Positions 1 to 11,677 of a DNA stretch of 64,000 bases are shown one piece after another. How positions within the stretch are numbered: position 1 is the stretch's first letter; every line of letters starts with the position of its first letter. The DNA is from Calliphora vicina (lineage: Eukaryota; Arthropoda; Insecta; Diptera; Calliphoridae). The stretch is taken from NCBI RefSeq assembly GCF_958450345.1, contig NC_088781.1, positions 124,260,431 to 124,324,430 of the forward strand, read 5' to 3'. Both the position numbers and the translations under genes were made by a program. The notes below the pieces were generated by a model. The model searched no databases and was not told the origin of the DNA. It saw nothing but the letters and a program-made list of their open reading frames with translations.

Positions 1-83
1 TCGTTCTTCGAAAATGTCCATTTCTAAATTGTTCGAATAATTATTCGATTAATCGAACGATCATTAGTCGAATGAATACCCTA
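1..83 (-). mobile_element. Terminus of a hAT-like element cut by the window edge
   Basis: The segment ends with ATTCATTCG-type sequence and ACCCTA. Its reverse complement starts TAGGGTATTCATTCGACTAA and continues with repeated TTAATCGA and ATTATTCGAA blocks. This matches the left end of the element at 40,585-42,165. The flank to the right (from 84) matches the flank to the right of that element at 42,166, so an element of the same family sits at the same site in both copies, apparently showing opposite ends. Confidence 0.6.
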
Positions 84-1744
84 CTACTTATATACAAATA
101 TTAGAATCTAAATCTTATTGACGACATACTTAACGTATGATTAATAATTATTTCCTGTTAAAAAATAAAACTCATATTAATCATACGTCTCGTTTTTTTT
201 AATATAAAAATATTTAAGAATTGCTTAAATTGTCGTATTAAAATTCTTTTTTGGTGGTGGGTATAAAAATACAAACTGCATGGTTTGTCGTCTTTGTATT
301 AAGTATTTGCAGTGTTTCAAACGATTTGTTTACAGCTTAGACGATTCAACTGACAAATTTATTCTGCTAAAGTATATGATGTAGAAAGTGCTACTTAATT
401 TATAAGATTCCTAAAGTCTCTTAAAAAGAGCTCTTTTAAAAACTCTTTACGAATCTCTATTCACAAAATCAAAAACCTGCAATATATCACTTCCAGCTGA
501 CTATTGTTTAAACAAAAATTATACATAAAATGACAAACATAAATGAAGAACATTTTCAAGTAATTTTCAATTTGAATTGTTAGTTATATAAACAAGTTCA
601 TTAGAAAAACAACCACATTATTAATATGTCTAACATTGTAGTACATATTTGTCCCATGCATTTCTTTCTCTTAAATGGTTCTTCATTTATGTATTTTTCA
701 GTAACATTTTGCATGTAACCATAATAAAACCTTCGGTTCATATAATGCATACTCAAACGCTTAACAACATTATACTCGACAAATGCTTGCACAATAAGTA
801 TGACAGCAAAACATGCAACCAACTACTGCATTCAAGTTACATAAGCATCTGTTACAGAAATATGCATGATGTGGCAAACATTCACATCATTTGTTTTTCA
901 AATGTTTTCTAATGGACCAAAAAAAATAGCTGTAGCAATAAACAGAAAAAGGGAATTATGTTCAATACTGTCTACAGAAAAGTGGTGTTTTAGGAAAATT
1001 TTCTTAGTTTGTACAGGATGCTCACTAGTTTTGGCTATGTGAAATATAAAACATCTCAAGCTAAATATTGTTACAAATTGTCAAGTATCTACAAAACACA
1101 AAAGTTATAACACCTCTTTTTAAGAAAACCCAATGAAAAAAGTTGTATTTCATACAATTGAAAATACACATTGTTCAACATATGATTGATGGAATTACAA
1201 AAATATTTCATATTTGATAGAATGCTAGTCTTTTTTCAAAATCTATTATAGGTAATGATTGTTACTGGAATGAAAACATGTAGCATGAACTTATACAAAT
1301 ATCGTTTAATACATATTTTGCCTAAATGAAGATATATCAGTACTTGCTAATTTCTGTTGTAAAGCAAGCATTTCTCAAACATTTCCGGAGCCAAACAACT
1401 CCAGTTTCGGGTGTCTCATACACAATGCAGATTATTTTTCAACTTGATTATTCTATTTTATTTACTGATCTTGTTTAGCGGTTACAATACAATTGTAGGA
1501 TCTTAAATGTAGCATAAAAATTCCGGATATCTTTTATCAATCTCATATCAGAAGTAAAAATGTGTAACAATTAATTGACACTATTAAATTTCAAAATATC
1601 GACTTTCCAGAAAGAATTTTTTTGTAGCTTTTCTTTTCTTTCTAACTCGTTATACAAACATGAGACACTATAATAATTGAAAATAGAGAAAGTTTTTATA
1701 AATTTGCATTTAATAATATGTAACACTCAAATAATAATATAATT
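84..1744. other. AT-rich duplicated sequence without recognisable gene
   Basis: It matches 42,166-43,750. Open frames on both strands at 601-912 persist in copy 2, but they overlap on opposite strands and give low-complexity hydrophobic translations. I see no splice-bounded coding block, RNA gene or element ends. From about 1,680 the sequence becomes private to copy 1. Confidence 0.6.
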
Positions 1745-2040
1745 TTTTATTATGATTCGGCTGGTTGGGCGGGCTTCGGTGCAAAAATGATTTTCTTTTA
1801 TAGCGCTCAAGCTTAATTTCGGACATGCAAAATCGTCTTTCAAGGTATCTCGGCTTCAATTCATATGGTACCCAATTTGCCTTCTTTTGTATGAATCCTG
1901 CTGCTCGCAAACGTTTTGAAATTGCAGCTTGAGTAGCTCCTAATCATTCTGTAAGCTCTTGTTGAGTTTTACAACAATTTTCATGGTCTTAAAACTTTTT
2001 TGGCTAGTCTGGACGATATTTGTCTTCCGTGTCAAAATAC
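1745..2040 (-). pseudogene. Mariner transposase relic, N-terminal part
   Basis: On the minus strand the translation holds a typical mariner helix-turn-helix-to-linker region. 'GATQAAISKRLRAAGFIQ' is followed by 'NWVPYELKP', 'ERRFCMSE' and 'KRKSFLHR'. The frame then jumps by deletion to a KPAQPAES-like piece in another phase, so the stretch carrying the first catalytic aspartate (DEKW in mariners) is gone. In-frame stops lie upstream. No terminal repeats are visible. It lies in the 1.37-kb block absent from copy 2. The mariner assignment is firm; the subfamily is not. Confidence 0.85.
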
Positions 2041-2399
2041 ACCCAATAAATGAAAACTAAAACGTGCCAATAAAGCGAGTGTTGCTGAGAAATCTATCAA
2101 ATGCGACAGTTTATTTAAAAGCACTAAATTTTCAACAATGTTGGCACGGCTTCAGGGAATCCACCGATTGAACGAAGTAGATAGTTCATTCCTGCTGGTC
2201 GAATATCTGTTGTGCGGTCTGGCAGGTGCGGTATGACTCGCAGTTCGTGCTCTCTGTCTAACTCGACTAAGAAGGACGAAGAGTCGCGATTTATGGACCA
2301 TCAATGATGCTCATGTGCCTTCTGTCGTCTTTTCATTAAGCATACCGAGAGACAAAGTGTAACAAAAGTGCTGCTGAGAAAACCCAATCCTCAAACCTG
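2041..2399. other. Unassigned block, less AT-rich than its surroundings
   Basis: This stretch is private to copy 1 and sits between a mariner relic and a LINE relic. It may be further decayed retroelement sequence, but I could not read a convincing protein from it on either strand. Confidence 0.4.
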
Positions 2400-2960
2400 G
2401 AAATGAGATAAAAATGCTCAAAACCTTGTAGAATTGTCGCTACTCCTATATAATTACTACCTCTATGCGGCTTGCTGAATGGTTATCTCAGAGAAATAAA
2501 TAATTTCTTCACTGCGCGTAATCTGCAACTATCACTAGAGAAGTCTTCGGTAACATTCTTCACCATCTGGACGTACATAGGAAGCTTAATCCTGGAGTCC
2601 TACTGAAAACCATCCAAAAACATTGGGGATCAGCGGTCAATTACGCTGCTCCAGTGTGGTCATCTTCGTGATAACCAATTGAAAAATGTTCAAAGCCAAA
2701 AGTTTTCACGGACGACATGTTAATAACCTTAGAACACCATGTATACTAGGAGATGTAAGTTATGCCAGTCATGTAACACTAGGTCATGCTAATGAAACAG
2801 TTCGCCCTGGGATATCATCGAAAAAGTCATTCTAGCTTCGACATACCATAGTTGGAGAAGGACCTTCGAGAACATGCAGATGCATTTGTAGGATTCATTG
2901 GTTCGAAGTCTTTGAACGACATTCATAGAGACAACAACAATACCATGGTCGATGGCTACC
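2400..2960 (+). pseudogene. Non-LTR retrotransposon (Jockey-like) reverse transcriptase relic
   Basis: From 2,475 the plus-strand frame reads 'LNGYLREINNFFTARNLQLS' followed by LEKSSVTFFTIW. This resembles the RT region of dipteran Jockey-type LINEs, where a host-defined 'RNLQLSP.KS..TLFTTW' block is typical. Further on, in another frame, 'SAVNYAAPVWSS' (about 2,635-2,666) resembles the later '(I/V)NYAAP.W' block of the same proteins. Stops and frameshifts separate the pieces, so this is a dead 5'- and 3'-truncated copy. Catalytic residues and a poly(A) tail were not seen. It is absent from the duplicate. Confidence 0.6.
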
Positions 2961-3213
2961 TCAAGAATATACACTTAAACTGAAATTGCTATGAGAATAC
3001 CCACATATAATTTGAGATTTGATCATTAGCTAATATATATCTTATATATTATTCACACCCTACACCTTCATGACATACAATATTATTACAAACATATATA
3101 ACACCTTTAGAGTTTCATTGTAGCGTTGCTTTTCAAATTGGTTTGAACTAAACACCATCAGCCGGAAACAGGAAACAAATGCAAAAACTGTGACAACAAG
3201 TAAAAGTTCTATA

Positions 3214-3500
3214 ATCGGCTGAGCCGAATCTCACATACCCTTCACCAAAGTACACTTTAAGAAAAATATTAAAAACAATATTTGGTAAAAAAAATAAAAT
3301 TTGAGTAAAAAAAATGTTGGTAAACAAAAAATTTTAATGGTATTCTGGTTAGAAATAATTTTGGCAAACAAAAAAGTTGGTAAACTAAAAACAAAAAACA
3401 CACAATACTTTAAAATAAAAATTTTAAAATTTTTTTTTTTTCAAAATTTAAAATTTATTTTAAATTTAATAGTAAAAAAATTAATGGGAAAGTTTGGATA
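3214..3500 (-). mobile_element. Helentron-like (mini-me type B) repeat, head fragment
   Basis: The segment begins with the hairpin CGGCTGAGCCG, then AATCTCACATACCCTTCACC, then an A-rich body. This is the head used by the other B-type repeats in the window, seen in the reverse orientation. It lacks the GTCY tract. A counterpart lies at 43,900. Confidence 0.7.
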
Positions 3501-3926
3501 GGCTGCGGACTATGTCCTCTTAAGTGATCCAAATTATACTTTGCACACTTTTGAATTAAGTTCTCTTTTCGGAACATATACAAAGTTTATATAGTCCGGA
3601 AGAAAATTTTTTTCTACAAAAGAAAAAATATTGGGACTTTTTTGGGAAAAAACGTAAAAAATTCAGCCCATTTTACATGTTCCAAATTTGGATGCGTGTA
3701 ACTTTTTATAGGGATGAGATAACTGGTAGTAAGTTGCTTTTGTTTTATTTAGAATTTCAACGCCAATATAGATGATTTTTTTTAAAAAATTCGACCCTCA
3801 GTCAGAACTCAGATCTAGCTAAATTAAAAAAAAAATAATTAGACCTAAATATCTCTTCAAACATATTTTTCGTAGATCTTTAAATTTCAGCTCATTCGGA
3901 TCACAAATGCATTTTTGGCGATTTTT
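3501..3926. other. AT-rich duplicated spacer
   Basis: It matches copy 2 at about 44,180-44,425 and 46,261-46,390. I see no gene. Near 3,750 copy 2 carries a 1.8-kb insertion that is absent here. Confidence 0.5.
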
Positions 3927-4340
3927 ATACCCTACACCATCATAGTTGGGAGGGTATAATGCGTTTGTGCAGATGTTTGTAACGCCCAAAAATATTAGTC
4001 TAACACCCACCTTAAAGTATACCGATCGACTTAGAATCACTTTCTGAGTCGACTAAACGATGTCCATCCGTCCGTCCTTCTGGCTGGCTGGCTGTCCATG
4101 TAAACCTTGTGCGCAGAGTACAGGTTGCAATTTTGAAGATATTTCGATCAAATTTGGTACATATTATTTTTTTGGCCCAAGGACCAAGCCTGTTTAAACT
4201 GGTGAAATCGGTTCATTATTTCATGTAGCCCCCATACAAATGTACTCCTGAAATTTGACTTTATCGGTCATAAATTTTTAATTTATAAATGTATCTACAC
4301 AAAATTCGGTAAAGCCCGACCATACTTTCTAACTTGTTTT
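3927..4340 (+). mobile_element. Helentron-like repeat, type A (internally deleted)
   Basis: It starts ATACCCTACACCATCATAGT, runs through the conserved AACGCCCAAAAATATTAGTC block and a GTCC/GGCT tetranucleotide tract near 4,060-4,095, and ends with a short GC hairpin remnant and TTCTAACTTGTTTT. Copy 2 has the uninterrupted sequence near 46,389, where the host site is a T-run. That fits the T/T target preference reported for Helentrons. It is shorter than the copies at 21.8 and 23.8 kb because the middle is missing. Confidence 0.8.
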
Positions 4341-4984
4341 TTTAAAAAATTGGGACTCTAGGAGAACTAATTTGAGGGGCCATGTACTGGCCCCCATTAC
4401 CCTAGGAAGCTGAACAGCATAAAATCAATTTAAAAACTCTTTAGCTCCATTAACGTGAAATTTCTTAACAATATCTGCAACAGTTCCCGAGATACCGAAT
4501 TATTTCCAAAAAAAAGTTTTTAAATCATCCAGCAATAATTTTGAGAATTTTTGTAACGGCAACTAGTTTTGTAATGAGTGGTCATTAGCCAGCACATTAT
4601 TTTACTTGGTATAGTAGGTACTTAGTTTTATAGAGGTTGAATTTTGCATTTAGCGCAGCTAACTAGTGTGTTTACAGCAACACGAGACGTTAGTTGTTCA
4701 ACACCAGTCGAAGCCATTAATTAGTTTGTTCATATTATATTAATTTATATCTTTATGATAAAGCCATTGTTAACTTACGATAAAATAAGTCGTACATGGA
4801 GCAGTGAGTAAGCAGCTTAAAAAAAGAAAAACACAATCAGCATGCCAGTTCAATTCCCACACAAGGCAATTTGTTTCTTATTTTTAGCTACATATACTTA
4901 GGGTGAATGTAGTAAGTACATTTGTAAGCAAGTCCATATTGTCTATATTTATGACTTAGAAATCATGATATAGATCTAAAACAG
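4341..4984. other. Mostly copy-1-only spacer, no gene seen
   Basis: From about 4,513 to 5,005 this sequence has no counterpart in copy 2. A GTTCAATTCC string at about 4,838 resembles a Pol III B box, and GAGCAGTGAGTAAGCAG lies upstream. I do not see a convincing tRNA fold, so I do not call a tRNA or SINE here. Confidence 0.4.
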
Positions 4985-5880
4985 GTAAAAAAATTGAGGT
5001 TTTCTTGGTTTTTTCCTTATATATTAGCCATTTGTGGGCCGATTTTCTTTAAATTTAAATAGAAATCGAACCGAGTATATAGCGGATATATTGATGTATG
5101 AACTATGTATCTATGTTATTTGAGGACTACGGAAATTTGATTTCAACATGCAGACTGCCAGACACGGACACAGATCATAGTTGGGGGTAGTGCACTAAAT
5201 GCTGATTGAAATCAGCATTGCACTAAAATTGCAAAAAATTTAGTTAGCACTATTTTTTACCAGCTTTAGTGATAATGCTTATTTCTTAACTAGCACTAAA
5301 AAAATAGTGATAGTGACAATTTTTTAACTATCACTAAACGAAGATTTAGTGCAAAAATCTGCACTACAATTAATTAGTGCAAAATTTTAACCTGCAATCA
5401 AAAAAAGCTGCATTTAACATACTATCACTAAATTTTCAAAAATGATGAATCCAAATTCGAAAAATAAAAATGTTAAATATTTTTTTTAATTTTAATGAAA
5501 TATTAGTCTCAAGTTTTAAATTAGTGTACAGAGATAAACTTAAACCATTTTGAACTTAAAAATTTAGTGCACTCAAATTAGTGCATACAAAAAAGTTTCA
5601 ATAAACTGATGATTGCATTTTTTTAAATCAACTAATTTAATTTTGAATGCAAAATTTTTTAACTCACTATCACTAATGTTTAGTGAGGCTGCTAATTTTC
5701 AACTCATCACTAAATATGAACAAAATTATTGCACTAATTTTGCACTATCACTAAGTATTAGTGAAAACTGCAAAATTAGTGCACTACCCCCATCTATGAC
5801 GCAGATATATCGACTCCGCTATCTAAAATGATTTGTAGAAATTACAAACGGAAAGACAAACTTATATTTAACCTCATTGT
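4985..5880 (-). mobile_element. Helentron-like (mini-me type B) repeat, split by a hAT element
   Basis: The repeat's conserved pieces are TATAGCGGATA near 5,080, the tetranucleotide remnant CAGACACGGACACAG at 5,159, the core ATATCGACTCCGCTATC at 5,807 and the terminal GTGAAGGGTATAAAA at about 5,880. A 623-bp element interrupts it between the tetranucleotide tract and the core. Copy 2 has the same repeat at 46,570 without this interruption. Confidence 0.75.
5176..5798. mobile_element. Nonautonomous hAT-type element (623 bp)
   Basis: Its terminal inverted repeats are CATAG(T/A)TGGGGGTAGTGC followed by ACTAA. It is flanked by 8-bp duplications ACACAGAT (5,168-5,175) and ACGCAGAT (5,799-5,806), with one mismatch. 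Eight-bp duplications and short TIRs are the hAT hallmark. The interior is crowded with TTAGTG/CACTAA hexamers in both orientations, as expected for transposase-binding subterminal repeats. The open frame that spans 5,613-5,831 crosses the element end and is not a gene. It is absent from copy 2. Confidence 0.88.
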
Positions 5881-6084
5881 GAAGGGTATAAAAAATTCAG
5901 AAATCTGAATAGTTTAATTAAATCATTGTGTGATTTCGAAACCAAAAGTCATATACATAAAACAATAAGTGACAAACTAGTTGAGAAAGCAAGAAAAAAA
6001 CTGCTAAATAGAAATTTAATTTACTAAGTTTAATATCGTTAGCTTAGTGTGCAAATGTGATAAGTCCGTTTTCACAAAAAACTA

Positions 6085-6660
6085 GTTCCTAAAATGCGGA
6101 ATTTTTTAAAATATTTAGCTCTTATTATGAAACATATGTACAATATAAATTTATTCAAAGTATTGCCCATTATTAGCTATGACTTTTCGATCGAAAAAAA
6201 TAGTAGTCGGACGGAGAAAGATCTTGACTATAAAGCGGGAAATGCAAAACTTCCCAACCACATCATTATAAATTGCTTTTAACAGTTAGAATATTACGGT
6301 TTCATGTCTGGCCACATATTCTGGGTCCTGTGATGGTCTGGTCAGATTCCAGCAGCTCATAATAGATAAGACCCTTTTGCTCTCACGAAACACATAGAAT
6401 TACCTTAACGCCATTGATATTTGTCTTTTGCGTTGATTCGGCTGGTTGGCAGGGCTTCACATACGATCTCTTATGCTTTGGGTTATCGCAATAGATCCAT
6501 TTTTCATCGCAAGTAATGATTCGGTGCAAAAATAATTTTCTTTTGTAGCGTTCAAACATCATGTCGGACATGCCAAATCATCTTTCGGGATCATTCGGAT
6601 TCAATTCGAATACCCAATTTATTTTTTAACACTCCGTTGGTCGCAATAATTTTCAATCGA
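6085..6660 (-). pseudogene. Mariner transposase relic (C-terminal two thirds)
   Basis: Read from 6,660 down to 6,085 on the minus strand. First come KRKLFLHRIITCDEKWIY and KPCQPAEST, holding the first catalytic Asp in DEKW. Then comes a weakened 'DPEYVARHET'-like part. Last is a stretch with YSQDLSPSDYYFF, holding the third Asp of the D,D34D triad, and 'NNGQYFE' near the C-terminus. The segment around the second Asp is deleted here (near 6,285) but remains in altered form in copy 2 at 48,235-48,255. Frames are broken. No TIRs are visible. Confidence 0.88.
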
Positions 6661-8854
6661 GACTAGTAGCAATGTATCAAATTGATATCAATAATAAAAA
6701 GGCGTTTGAAAATGATCTCTTCACTTTTTATTTCGAAAACACAAAAGGAATATTAAATTCAAAGTATTAAAAAATGTAATAAAAGTAAAATTGCAGTAAA
6801 AATATATTTTTTTATCAAAAAATTGCTTAAAATTTAGGCTGTTTAAAAAAGTTAACAATAAAAAAATGTTTGCCTGTATCAACCAGTTGCGGCTATTAAA
6901 ATCTCAATTTTCATAAAAAGTGGACTTAGTACATTTGCTCACTTAGCTAACGAAATAGAAAAAGTATTAAGAAAAGCTGTTTAATTTCGAATAAATTTAT
7001 CATTCCGTTTTTGTTGTTATATTTTCTTAATCCTGTGTTGACATTCAGTTTGCTTTGAATCATTTATATAGTCATCTTTTTTTGTTTTGTTTTGCTTTAT
7101 GAATTAGGAACTAAAGCTGGATTTCCTTTTTACTCTTTTGAGTTTTAATTTAGTATCATTGGAAAAAAAGAAGAGTTTCATATAGTTAAGTATATATGTA
7201 TATGTAGTTTCAAAAAATCGTTTCAATATACTACATATATTAAGGTAATTTTCTTCAAAATCAAATCAAACTTATTATTATTAAAAAATCAAAATAGAAT
7301 TTGAAATTACCTTCTTTTCACAATACTAAACTTCACTTACAAACTGGAATAAAAAAAATATTTTATAAAACTTCTTTCATATTAACAGCCAAAAGAAAAT
7401 AATAATAAAAATATCAAAAAACAAAGTGTTATTTTGACGTGTAAATATTTCATATCTTAGCCGTTATTTATAAACAAAACTAAATATTCCAAACACAATG
7501 ATATTCTTTTGTTTAAGTTTCCCTATATATATTTTTTTGCTTAGATTTACGTCAGTCTTTCATTGACTAGATAATGTTGCGTGTCAAATGTAATTTTCCA
7601 CAATAATATTTATAGCCAAACTAAGAGGACCTGAAGTGTTTTGTTTAAAGTGATATTTATATCGTGCATATTGAAGTAAACTAATATTTTATTAAAAGTT
7701 ATTTATTTGGTTATGCTATTTTAAGGCAGTTCTTTTCAGTATAAACAGAGTATTAATAGAGAACACAATAGTAAAACTTATTCTTAATAGAGATATTAAT
7801 ATGACACAGTTAAAGGCTTAAACCTGCTGTTAGGTTAAACTGGGTTTCTGAATTGTTTTCGTTTCAGTTGGGTGCGTTGCGGCATACAAAATTTCATTAT
7901 TTTAGACTAAATTTATTATTTTTACCTCTTTCAATAAAGGAAATTTATTTTCTTAACCACTTTGATTTTCTTTAAATTTGAAATAAAAAAATAATTAAAA
8001 TAATTTCGTTCCTACAGCGCCGAAAAAAACCTACTTGAAGTTGTTTTCGTTTCGGCCCCAACTGACAGGTTTTTCGTTACTGATCGGTGCCGTTTCGTTC
8101 CCAATTTTCGTTGCCGATTTCTGAAACGAACTTTTTTCGGTGCAAATGTATGGAATTTCGTTTTCAGTGCCGATTACGGTGTATGCGGAAACGTAGCTTT
8201 AGAAAAAACTTACGAATGTTAGGCTAATGGACCATTTGGTCCATATAAACTGCTGAGTTTAAAAACAAGTGTAGAATTCCACTAATTTTTTTTAATCAAC
8301 ATAGATTAAATATATAATAGATAATTGCAGGATTCCCCTTTTTTGACTTTTATTGAAAAGAAGCACAAATATTTGCAAATGTTTGGTACACTTTGTGTGC
8401 AGTTTTTTTAAATAAAACAGACGTATTTTACTTACGACATGTCATGTCATGTCATTTAAAGTTTGCCATGCCGCGACATGAAGCTCAATGCAGAAAGTGA
8501 CTCCGATATTTCAGATTCTGAAGTTGATTATATTCAAACACATGAAACAAACTAATAAATGCTTATTTTTTTTAAATAAATGTAAAAAAAATCAAAGAAA
8601 ACCGAGGAAAATATATTATGGACCAAATGGTCCCTAAACCTATGATTCGTAATTTTTTATTTTTCTCATTCCTGTTTTAAGTCAGATCCTTGAATTTTTG
8701 TATATGGCATTGGATTATAAAAATACCGTCTGAGCTAAAAAACTAAGTCAGTATATATATTTACTACCTGATCAAGGTTTATATTGACATTCGGATGGAA
8801 GGGTATTGATAAAAATAACACAGACAGTGATTCTGATCCAATTATGCCTTACAT
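6661..8854. other. Duplicated AT-rich sequence, no gene seen
   Basis: It is collinear with 48,621-50,817. A GC-richer patch at 7,840-8,200 contains several near-copies of a TTTCGTT.CC.G.TT motif and is conserved in the duplicate. Its edges (CTGGGTTTC and GCGGAAACG) look like imperfect inverted repeats, but I cannot place target duplications. No open frame has coding character. Confidence 0.5.
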
Positions 8855-9725
8855 TAGGGTTTCCTTTAATAAAGATAAGTTTGATTTTTCCCAGACTCAC
8901 CTTCGAGTTTGGTGAATATTAGTTAAAACCATCATCCTGAAAAAATTTTAGGTAAAGCAATTTTAAGTTATGACATGGATTTAAAATGGGAATTAATGAA
9001 ATTTTTTCAGTTTTTGTTAAAATTTTGTCATTAAAAAATTACTTTTCCTATTTAATTTAAAAGAATCAAAATGTGTACATAATTGTCGTTCTAATGAGAT
9101 ATAGAAGACGAAAATTGGATAAAAAATGTTAAAGATATTAAAAATTCCCCCGGCCATAAACGTGTCTCAGGCCACTAGAACAAGAAATGTTGGAAATTAG
9201 CATATTTTGAGAAATATTAAAACAAAAGTTTATTCTTACTTAAAATATATCCATATTTACTTGTATATGAGTTTTTATCTTCATAGGATACAGTTAACCT
9301 ATTCGCAGATATGACAAACAAAAATATTTTTTAACTACAGTTTCAAAATTCCATTTTCCAATTTTCGATTATTCCATTTGGGATTTATTGTGAATATAAT
9401 AGAAAATAAAAATGAGAAAAAATTATGAAAATACTTCCTATGGTATTTCCGATTTAAGTTTTTAAATTTTCGAGAAAAACTAATTATTTGGCCATTTTTT
9501 TTAGCGAATCAGCCGCATTTTCTTACTATTATGATTTTTAAGTAAAAGCTATTCAGAATAATATAGTCCAGGTAATTCTAAATATAGGAAAACATTAACC
9601 CTTAAATCGAGAAGGTCAAAAGTCAATTTTTTCAATATTTGGAATTTCTTATGGAAAGATAGTGAAATGTTATATATTTTTGGATCGATTTCACTTTTAC
9701 ACGATAATTTTTGAAAAATTATCTA
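8855..9725 (+). mobile_element. Old foldback-element arm (TAGGG(TGG)CCC family)
   Basis: It starts TAGGGTTTCCTTTAATAAAG and aligns, with many changes, along its length to the arms at 34,000 and 52,790. Shared landmarks include the 'CATCCTGAAAAAATTTTAGG' and 'ACGTGTCTCAGGCCACTAGA' blocks. Only one arm remains. The duplicate lies at 50,818-51,690. Confidence 0.7.
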
Positions 9726-9897
9726 GTGAGGAAAGTGATATGACTCATTCCAGAAGATATGATCAGTTGTTGATTGGAAGTTATGACTGATACATACTAT
9801 AAATAATAGAAATAAATTTCCAATTATTTTTTTTAATGAACTGACATGTTTTTATGAGTTCCATTTATTTTGTTTCATTAAATGATTTAACTACACT

Positions 9898-10656
9898 TAC
9901 TGTTCCTACGCGGGAAAAATTTCCCGGGAATTCCCTGGGAATATTTTTTTGTTAATTTTCGGGAAATGTTTGTGGGGAATTTTCGGGAATTTCTACATAA
10001 CTTTTCTTCTAAAAGTTAAAATTTTCAGATTCGTTTCGATGGCCAAATTTGTTTCTAATTGAATCATTCTATTATATCCGTAGATTTTTTCGGTTCTAGC
10101 AGCAGATAGTCAATTGGAAAGGAAGTATTACGGCTGAAATAACCAAATTTATTTCACTCAACTCAAGCCACAGCAGAAAACTTTGGTCATTAAGAATGAA
10201 TCTAATTTAAAGTTTATGCTCTTGATGGAATTATTAAAATACCTAACATTACAACTTTTAGGGATATTTAATGAATAATAATGGTTCAACTTTGTTTATC
10301 TACAATCAGATATGAAAAATGTTTCATAGATTTAACCTAGTCGAAATTCTTAAGTTCTTTAATTAAACAAAGAATTTATTGATTTTATACTGATTAAAAC
10401 TACGACTGTGACAATACCGATAAAATGACACTATTAAATTAGAAACCCTTATAAAGGCTGGACCAACCAACATTGTACAACCAAATATAGTTATTTTATA
10501 CTTCTTTTAAAATCCTGGTACAATTATAAGTCTATTTATTCGAAAAAAAATTCTGGTTTAATTTAGTATTAAAACATTGCCGGGAATTCCCGGGAATGAA
10601 ACGATTTTTTAATTTCCTCCCGGGAAAGAAACAATTCCGGGAAATTAGGAACCCTA
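9898..10656. mobile_element. Nonautonomous hAT-type element, CCCGGGAA family
   Basis: The right end is TTAGGAACCCTA. The left end is the decayed inverse TACTGTTCCTACGCGGG. Flanking 8-mers are ACTACACT (9,890-9,897) and ACTACAAT (10,657-10,664). Palindromic CCCGGGAATT-type motifs cluster next to both ends. It carries no transposase frame. Because copy 2 carries it at the same site (51,873-52,616), it predates the duplication. Confidence 0.85.
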
Positions 10657-10970
10657 ACTACAATGTATACTTTAGTTAAAATAAATGAATTTTCTAAACA
10701 AAATTTTTAATTTATTCGTATTTGGGTTTTTTTTCGATTTACACGATTTCTCATACAAAAATTTTTCATTTCGATTTACACGATTTTTTCAGGAATGAAT
10801 CTATCGTGAAATCGAGGGATAGGTGTACACATAAAACTGGGCCTGAAATTGTTAAACCATCCAGCAGTTTAGAAAGTAGTCAATGCATCCCATAAATACA
10901 GCAATTTTCACTAATATCTGATCACTTGACTAACTCTAATTGATATATTTTGGGTAATTTGAGACGTATG

Positions 10971-11669
10971 TAGGGTTTTTATCCCGGGAATTCCTGGTAC
11001 AAATTTCCCGGGATGTTTGCCAATTTTTCACTACCCGATTCCCGGGATTTTTAGTCGGGAATCCCGGGAATTAAAAACTGAAGAAAAAGCATAGAAAACT
11101 AATTAGAACTCTAGTTTTTTCACCAAAAAACAGTGAAAAGTTTTTTACATTACTTTCTGGGGTTTTTCGTATGAAAATTTAAGAATAGAATTCAATATTT
11201 ATAGAATTTATTTCTTATTAAATCATTCTAATTTCTTTAAATTTCTTCTTTAAATCCATAACAAAATAGCTTCAAAAATTTATTAAATTATTAAATTTTT
11301 CTTCAATTAAAATCTAGTATAAAAAGGTTTAAAACAATATTTTCTATTAATTTTGTATATGATTTGATTTAACAAAAATTTAATCTTTCAAAGTTAATTA
11401 ATTCTGTTTAAACAAAGGCTTTGGAATGAATCTAAAAAATTAAATATTAGGAATGGATTTATGGATTGAATTTTTTTTTAATTACGGATTAAGATTTTGG
11501 TAAATTTAACTCAAATTTTATTAATGAATTCGAAGCTCTGATATTTAATAATTATAACACTAAGTTTTTATATGAAATTTGGCCATAATATTCCTAATTT
11601 ACAGTATCAATATATAGCAGGGTACACGATTCCCGGGAATCAAAAAAGGTCGGGAAATTAAAAACCCTA
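10971..11669. mobile_element. Nonautonomous hAT-type element, CCCGGGAA family
   Basis: The ends are TAGGGTTTTTATCCCGGGAA and its inverse (CGGGAAATTAAAAACCCTA). They are flanked by perfect 8-bp duplications GACGTATG at 10,963-10,970 and 11,670-11,677. The interior is AT-rich with no coding sequence. Copy 2 lacks this element and about 940 bp around it, where a foldback element lies instead. Confidence 0.92.
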
Positions 11670-11677
11670 GACGTATG

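Noticed and set aside
601..912. Overlapping opposite-strand frames conserved at 42,669-42,980
   Set aside because: Frames on both strands survive together because the copies are about 95 percent identical. No codon-like pattern of changes is evident.
4800..4860. Possible tRNA gene or SINE from a B-box-like GTTCAATTCC
   Set aside because: No matching A box at the proper spacing and no cloverleaf could be drawn.
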